Positions 5,073 through 8,101 of a stretch of 8,101 nt of DNA are shown here, in pieces (position 1 is the stretch's first letter; each line of letters opens with the position of its first letter). The position numbers were made by a program, and so were the translations under genes. The notes below the pieces were generated by a model, which saw only the letters and a program-made list of their open reading frames with translations, made no database searches and was not told the DNA's origin. Source of the stretch: Desulfobacterales bacterium (GTDB taxonomy: Bacteria; Desulfobacterota; Desulfobacteria; Desulfobacterales; UBA5852); contig JASJBQ010000221.1 in NCBI GenBank assembly GCA_030066455.1, positions 1 to 8,101 of the forward strand. Reading direction: 5' to 3'.

Positions 5073-6920
5073 ATGGAGAGGTTCACCCTTGAGGCGTTGC
5101 AGGCTGCACGCGAAAACGCGGCGGCCGTTCTGGAAAACCCGGACGTCATCCAACTCATGGTCTGCGGCGGGACCGGCTGCCATGCCACCGGCAGTATCGC
5201 GGTGATCGACCGCCTGCGCGAAGAGATCGCTGCGCGGGATCTGAACGACAAGGTCCGGGTCGTGGAAACCGGGTGCAACGGCTTCTGCGCCGCGGGCCCC
5301 ATCATGGTGGTCCACCCCGGCGATATCTTCTACCAGCGGCTCAAGGCCGACGACGTTCCCGACATCATCGAGGGCCATATACTCAATGGCCAGCCGGTCG
5401 AGAAACATTTTTACAAGGACCCGATGACCAAAGACAAGATTCCCGCCCAGAAAGACATCCCTTTCTTCGCCCACCAGATGCCGCGGGCGCTGCGCAACAA
5501 GGGGCTCATCGATCCGGAATTGATTGACGATTACATTGCCCGCGACGGCTATCGGGCCACCGCCAAGGCGCTTCTGGAAATGAGCCCGGACGCGATCATC
5601 GAAGAAGTCAAAGCTTCGGGGCTCAGGGGCCGGGGCGGGGCCGGTTTTCCGGCCGGCATGAAATGGCAGTTCTGCAAGGCCAGCCCCGGGGACGTCAAAT
5701 TTGTGCTCTGCAACGCCGACGAGGGTGATCCGGGCGCGTTCATGGATCGCAGCATCCTGGAGGCCGACCCCCATGCCGTGCTGGAGGGCATGATCATCGC
5801 GGCCAAGGCCATCAACGCCCACCAGGGTTATGTCTACGCGCGGACCGAATACCCGCTGGCCATCCGGCGGCTGGGGATCGCCATCGAACAGGCCCGCGAG
5901 CGCGGCCTGATCGGTGATGACATCCTGGGCACCGGATTCGATTTCCACGTGGAGATCTACCAGGGTGCCGGGGCCTTCGTGTGCGGCGAGGAGACCGCGC
6001 TGATGCGTTCCATCGAGGGGCGCCGCGGCATGCCGCGCCCGCGTCCGCCCTTTCCGGCCCACAAGGGGCTGTGGGAAAAACCCACCATTCTCAACAATGT
6101 CGAAACCCTGGCCAATGTCGCCCAGATCATCCTCAACGGCGGGGCGTGGTATGCCAGCGTGGGCACCGAGACCAGCAAGGGCACCAAGGTGTTCGCCCTG
6201 TCCGGGGACGTCAACAACATCGGGCTGGTGGAGGTCCCCATGGGAACCACCCTGCGCCAGATGATCTACGACGTCGGCGGCGGGATTCCCCGGAAACGCA
6301 AGTTCAAGGCGGTTCAACTGGGTGGGCCGTCCGGTGGCTGCGTTCCCGATGCCTACCTGGACACCCCGGTGGACTATGAAGAGATCGCCAAGGTGGGGGC
6401 CATCATGGGCTCGGGCGGGGCCATCGTCATGGACGAGAACACCTGCATGGTGGACATGGCGCGCTTTTTCATGGACTTCATCCAGGATGAGTCCTGCGGC
6501 AAGTGCACCCCCTGCCGGGAAGGCACCCGCCGCCAACTCGAACTGCTCGAAAAAATCTGCGACGGCCACGGCGAATCCCACGATCTGGACGAACTCGAGC
6601 GTCTTTCGGCCGTCATCAAGGAGACGGCTCTCTGTGGTCTCGGACAGACGGGGCCCAACCCGGTGCTGTCCACCCTGCGCTATTTCCGCGACGAGTACGA
6701 GGCCCACATCCACGAAAACCGCTGCCCGGCCAAACGCTGCGTGGCCCTGCTCCTATTCGAAGTCAATGACGATCTGTGCACCCGCTGCGGGATGTGCGCC
6801 CGGGCCTGCCCGGTGGAGGCCATCGCGTGGGAGAAAAAACAGCTGGCCCGCATCGACAAGGAGAAATGCATCGAGTGCCTGACCTGCTACGACAAATGCA
6901 AGTTCGGCGCCATCGATTAG
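5073..6920 (+). CDS. nuoF: NuoF/HydB-like NADH-binding flavoprotein with extra [2Fe-2S] and ferredoxin domains
   Basis: FMN- and NAD(H)-binding subunit (615 aa) of a soluble multi-subunit oxidoreductase. Domains in order: an N-terminal thioredoxin-like [2Fe-2S] domain with C31, C36, C68 and C72; the NuoF core with the FMN loop GRGGAGFPAG (186-195), NADEGDPGAFMDR (214-226), GAFVCGEETAL (300-310) and NNVETLANV (341-349); the N3-type [4Fe-4S] site CGKCTPC (C475, C478, C481) completed by C521; and a C-terminal 2x[4Fe-4S] ferredoxin domain with C569, C572, C575, C579 and C599, C602, C605, C609. An extra CPAKRC pair (C551, C556) precedes the ferredoxin domain. This architecture and length match HydB of electron-bifurcating hydrogenases, HndC and related formate dehydrogenase or Nfn-like subunits rather than the shorter complex I NuoF (about 430 aa). 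NADH would be oxidised or NAD+ reduced at FMN, with electrons leaving through the ferredoxin domain. It follows the DRTGG gene by 18 bp. Confidence 0.95.
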   Translation: MERFTLEALQAARENAAAVLENPDVIQLMVCGGTGCHATGSIAVIDRLREEIAARDLNDKVRVVETGCNGFCAAGPIMVVHPGDIFYQRLKADDVPDIIEGHILNGQPVEKHFYKDPMTKDKIPAQKDIPFFAHQMPRALRNKGLIDPELIDDYIARDGYRATAKALLEMSPDAIIEEVKASGLRGRGGAGFPAGMKWQFCKASPGDVKFVLCNADEGDPGAFMDRSILEADPHAVLEGMIIAAKAINAHQGYVYARTEYPLAIRRLGIAIEQARERGLIGDDILGTGFDFHVEIYQGAGAFVCGEETALMRSIEGRRGMPRPRPPFPAHKGLWEKPTILNNVETLANVAQIILNGGAWYASVGTETSKGTKVFALSGDVNNIGLVEVPMGTTLRQMIYDVGGGIPRKRKFKAVQLGGPSGGCVPDAYLDTPVDYEEIAKVGAIMGSGGAIVMDENTCMVDMARFFMDFIQDESCGKCTPCREGTRRQLELLEKICDGHGESHDLDELERLSAVIKETALCGLGQTGPNPVLSTLRYFRDEYEAHIHENRCPAKRCVALLLFEVNDDLCTRCGMCARACPVEAIAWEKKQLARIDKEKCIECLTCYDKCKFGAID

Positions 6921-7034
6921 GATCCGCCGCCCGCCATTGGCACCCGGATTCACCCAATAAAACCGTCAGGGGGATGGCTTAAACAAGGCCACCCGAAGCC
7001 CAAGCGGCATCGCCTGACCGGAGGAAAACAGGAT
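6921..7034. other. 114-bp gap inside the redox gene cluster
   Basis: This is the largest gap within the plus-strand cluster. It contains a 6-bp inverted repeat GTCAGG (6965-6970) / CCTGAC (7013-7018) with a loop of about 42 nt and a 5-bp GGCTT/AAGCC pair within it, followed directly by the ribosome binding site of the next gene. There is no T-run, so a terminator is not supported. It may modulate relative expression of the fusion gene, or be mere spacer. Confidence 0.4.
7020..7024 (+). promoter_or_regulatory. Ribosome binding site of the RnfB-GltD fusion gene
   Basis: GGAGG lies 10 nt before the ATG at 7035. It supports the start that includes the N-terminal membrane anchor. Confidence 0.7.
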
Positions 7035-8101
7035 ATGGGAGAGACGATCATACCAGCATTGACCATGTTAGGGGGCATCGGGATAACCGTCGGCATCGTT
7101 CTGGCGGTGGCATCCAAGATCTTCTATGTCTACGTCGACCCCAAAATCCTGGCCATCGATGATGTCCTGCCCGGCGCCAACTGCGGCGGCTGCGGTCTTC
7201 CGGGTTGCGCCGCGAATGCCGAGGCCATCGTGGCCGGACGGGCGGCGGCCAACTCCTGTGTCGCGGCCGGATCGGACGTGGCCGAGGCCATCGCCGGCAT
7301 CATGGGGTTGAGCATCGAGGCCAAGGAGCCGGATATCGCCCGGCCCGGCTGCTACTACGGGGTGGCCAAAGCCGACCAGAAATACCACTACGACGGTCTG
7401 AACGACTGTCGGGCGGTGGCCCTCCTGGGCGGCGGCATGAAGGTCTGTACGATCGGCTGTCTCGGGTTGGGGACCTGTGCGTCAGCCTGTCCGTTCAATG
7501 CCATCGTCATGGGCCCCGAAGGTCTGCCCGTGGTGGATGAAGTCAAATGCACCGGCTGCGGCACCTGCGAGCGGGTCTGCCCCAAGGCCATCATCAATCT
7601 GTCCTCGGTCACCCGGCGCATCCTGCGGGAATACACCTCCGATGACTGCACCACCCCCTGCCAACGCACCTGCCCGGCGGGGATCGACATCCGCGAGTAC
7701 ATGCGCCGTGCGGCCGCCGGCGACTACGCGGGATCGGTTCAGGTGATCAAGGAGCGCAACCCCTTCCCCACCGTGATCGGCCGCATCTGCCCGCGGCCGT
7801 GCGAAGACGACTGCCGCCGGAAATACGCCGAGGAGTCGGTGGCCATCAATTTTATCAAACGTTTCGTCGCCGATTACGAAATGCAGAGTGGCACGCGCAT
7901 ACAGCCTTACAAGGCCCCTGACACCGGACGGAAGATCGCGGTCGTGGGCGGTGGGGTCGAGGGCCTTTCCGCCGCGTTTTTCGCCGCCCGGCTGGGGCAC
8001 GCCCCGGTGGTCTACGAAGCGGCGGATCGTCTGGGCGGTCTGCTGCGAAGCGCGATTTCGCGCTATCGCCTGTCGCACGACGTGCTGGACTGGGATATCG
8101 A
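7035..8101 (+). CDS. RnfB-GltD fusion: membrane-anchored Fe-S flavoprotein (C-terminus beyond the window)
   Basis: An open reading frame of 355 complete codons runs off the right edge with no stop. Residues 4-30 form a hydrophobic, glycine-rich transmembrane helix like the RnfB anchor. Next comes the RnfB [4Fe-4S] domain, ANCGGCGLPGC with C50, C53, C58 and later C75. Then a 2x[4Fe-4S] ferredoxin domain follows with C138, C142, C148, C152 and C172, C175, C178, C182. From about residue 200 it becomes GltD/NfnB-like: a two-cluster Fe-S domain with C205, C209, C213 and C252, C256, C260, then a Rossmann FAD motif VVGGGVEGLSAA (303-314; G305, G307, G310) and an LGGLLR loop (333-338). The cytoplasmic domains would move electrons between ferredoxin or NuoF clusters and FAD, with NAD(P)H as a possible final partner in the missing part. 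In RnfB the anchor docks on the membrane complex; no other Rnf subunits are visible, so its partner is unknown. A good ribosome binding site supports the start. Confidence 0.92.
   Translation, partial: MGETIIPALTMLGGIGITVGIVLAVASKIFYVYVDPKILAIDDVLPGANCGGCGLPGCAANAEAIVAGRAAANSCVAAGSDVAEAIAGIMGLSIEAKEPDIARPGCYYGVAKADQKYHYDGLNDCRAVALLGGGMKVCTIGCLGLGTCASACPFNAIVMGPEGLPVVDEVKCTGCGTCERVCPKAIINLSSVTRRILREYTSDDCTTPCQRTCPAGIDIREYMRRAAAGDYAGSVQVIKERNPFPTVIGRICPRPCEDDCRRKYAEESVAINFIKRFVADYEMQSGTRIQPYKAPDTGRKIAVVGGGVEGLSAAFFAARLGHAPVVYEAADRLGGLLRSAISRYRLSHDVLDWDI

Noticed and set aside
4707..6713. A 668-codon open frame on the minus strand opposite the DRTGG and nuoF genes
   Set aside because: The plus-strand proteins here match families with complete cofactor motifs. 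The antisense frame gives a low-complexity Gly/His/Asp-rich product with no recognisable motif, as is usual opposite GC-rich codons.
6965..7018. Inverted repeat GTCAGG/CCTGAC considered as a terminator after nuoF
   Set aside because: The stem is only 6 bp with a loop of about 42 nt and no T-run follows, so it is not an intrinsic terminator.

Overview
The window is GC-rich bacterial chromosome with tightly packed genes in two divergent clusters that share one 271-bp intergenic region. The right-hand cluster (a soluble NuoE/NuoF-type NADH module, a stand-alone DRTGG protein and a membrane-anchored RnfB-GltD fusion flavoprotein) is typical of anaerobes that couple NADH to ferredoxin, hydrogen or formate. 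Together with the GC-rich coding, this suggests a sulfate-reducing or syntrophic Desulfobacterota relative. That taxonomic guess is inference; there is no rRNA or other marker gene here.

Left half, minus strand, transcribed leftwards from about 4030: a purine nucleoside phosphorylase (3916-3083), two tandem paralogous amidohydrolases of the MTA/SAH deaminase family (3090-1777 and 1761-406), and the first 138 codons of an adenine deaminase (416 to the window edge). The genes overlap by 8 bp, are separated by 15 bp, and overlap by 11 bp, so they form one operon. Its promoter is a good sigma70-type pair, TTGACG-N17-TATAGG, with a run of eight C (G on the plus strand) inside the spacer. Taken together the enzymes would deaminate adenosine-type nucleosides made from S-adenosylmethionine (MTA, SAH, 5'-deoxyadenosine), phosphorolyse the resulting 6-oxopurine nucleosides, and deaminate free adenine, so that all adenine enters salvage as hypoxanthine.

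Right half, plus strand: a NuoE-like [2Fe-2S] protein (4188-4682), a 117-aa DRTGG-domain protein (4701-5054), a 615-aa NuoF/HydB-like flavoprotein with an N-terminal [2Fe-2S] domain and a C-terminal 2x[4Fe-4S] ferredoxin domain (5073-6920), then after a 114-bp gap the 5' part of a large fusion (7035 to the right edge). The fusion has an RnfB-like membrane anchor and Fe-S domains joined to a GltD/NfnB-like [4Fe-4S] and FAD-binding oxidoreductase. NuoE and NuoF would exchange electrons with NADH through FMN. The fusion protein would pass electrons between those clusters or ferredoxin and its own FAD at the membrane. The terminal partner (hydrogenase, formate dehydrogenase or other) would lie downstream and is not visible.

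No tRNA, rRNA, CRISPR array, insertion sequence or convincing intrinsic terminator was seen. There is no gene-free stretch longer than 300 bp.
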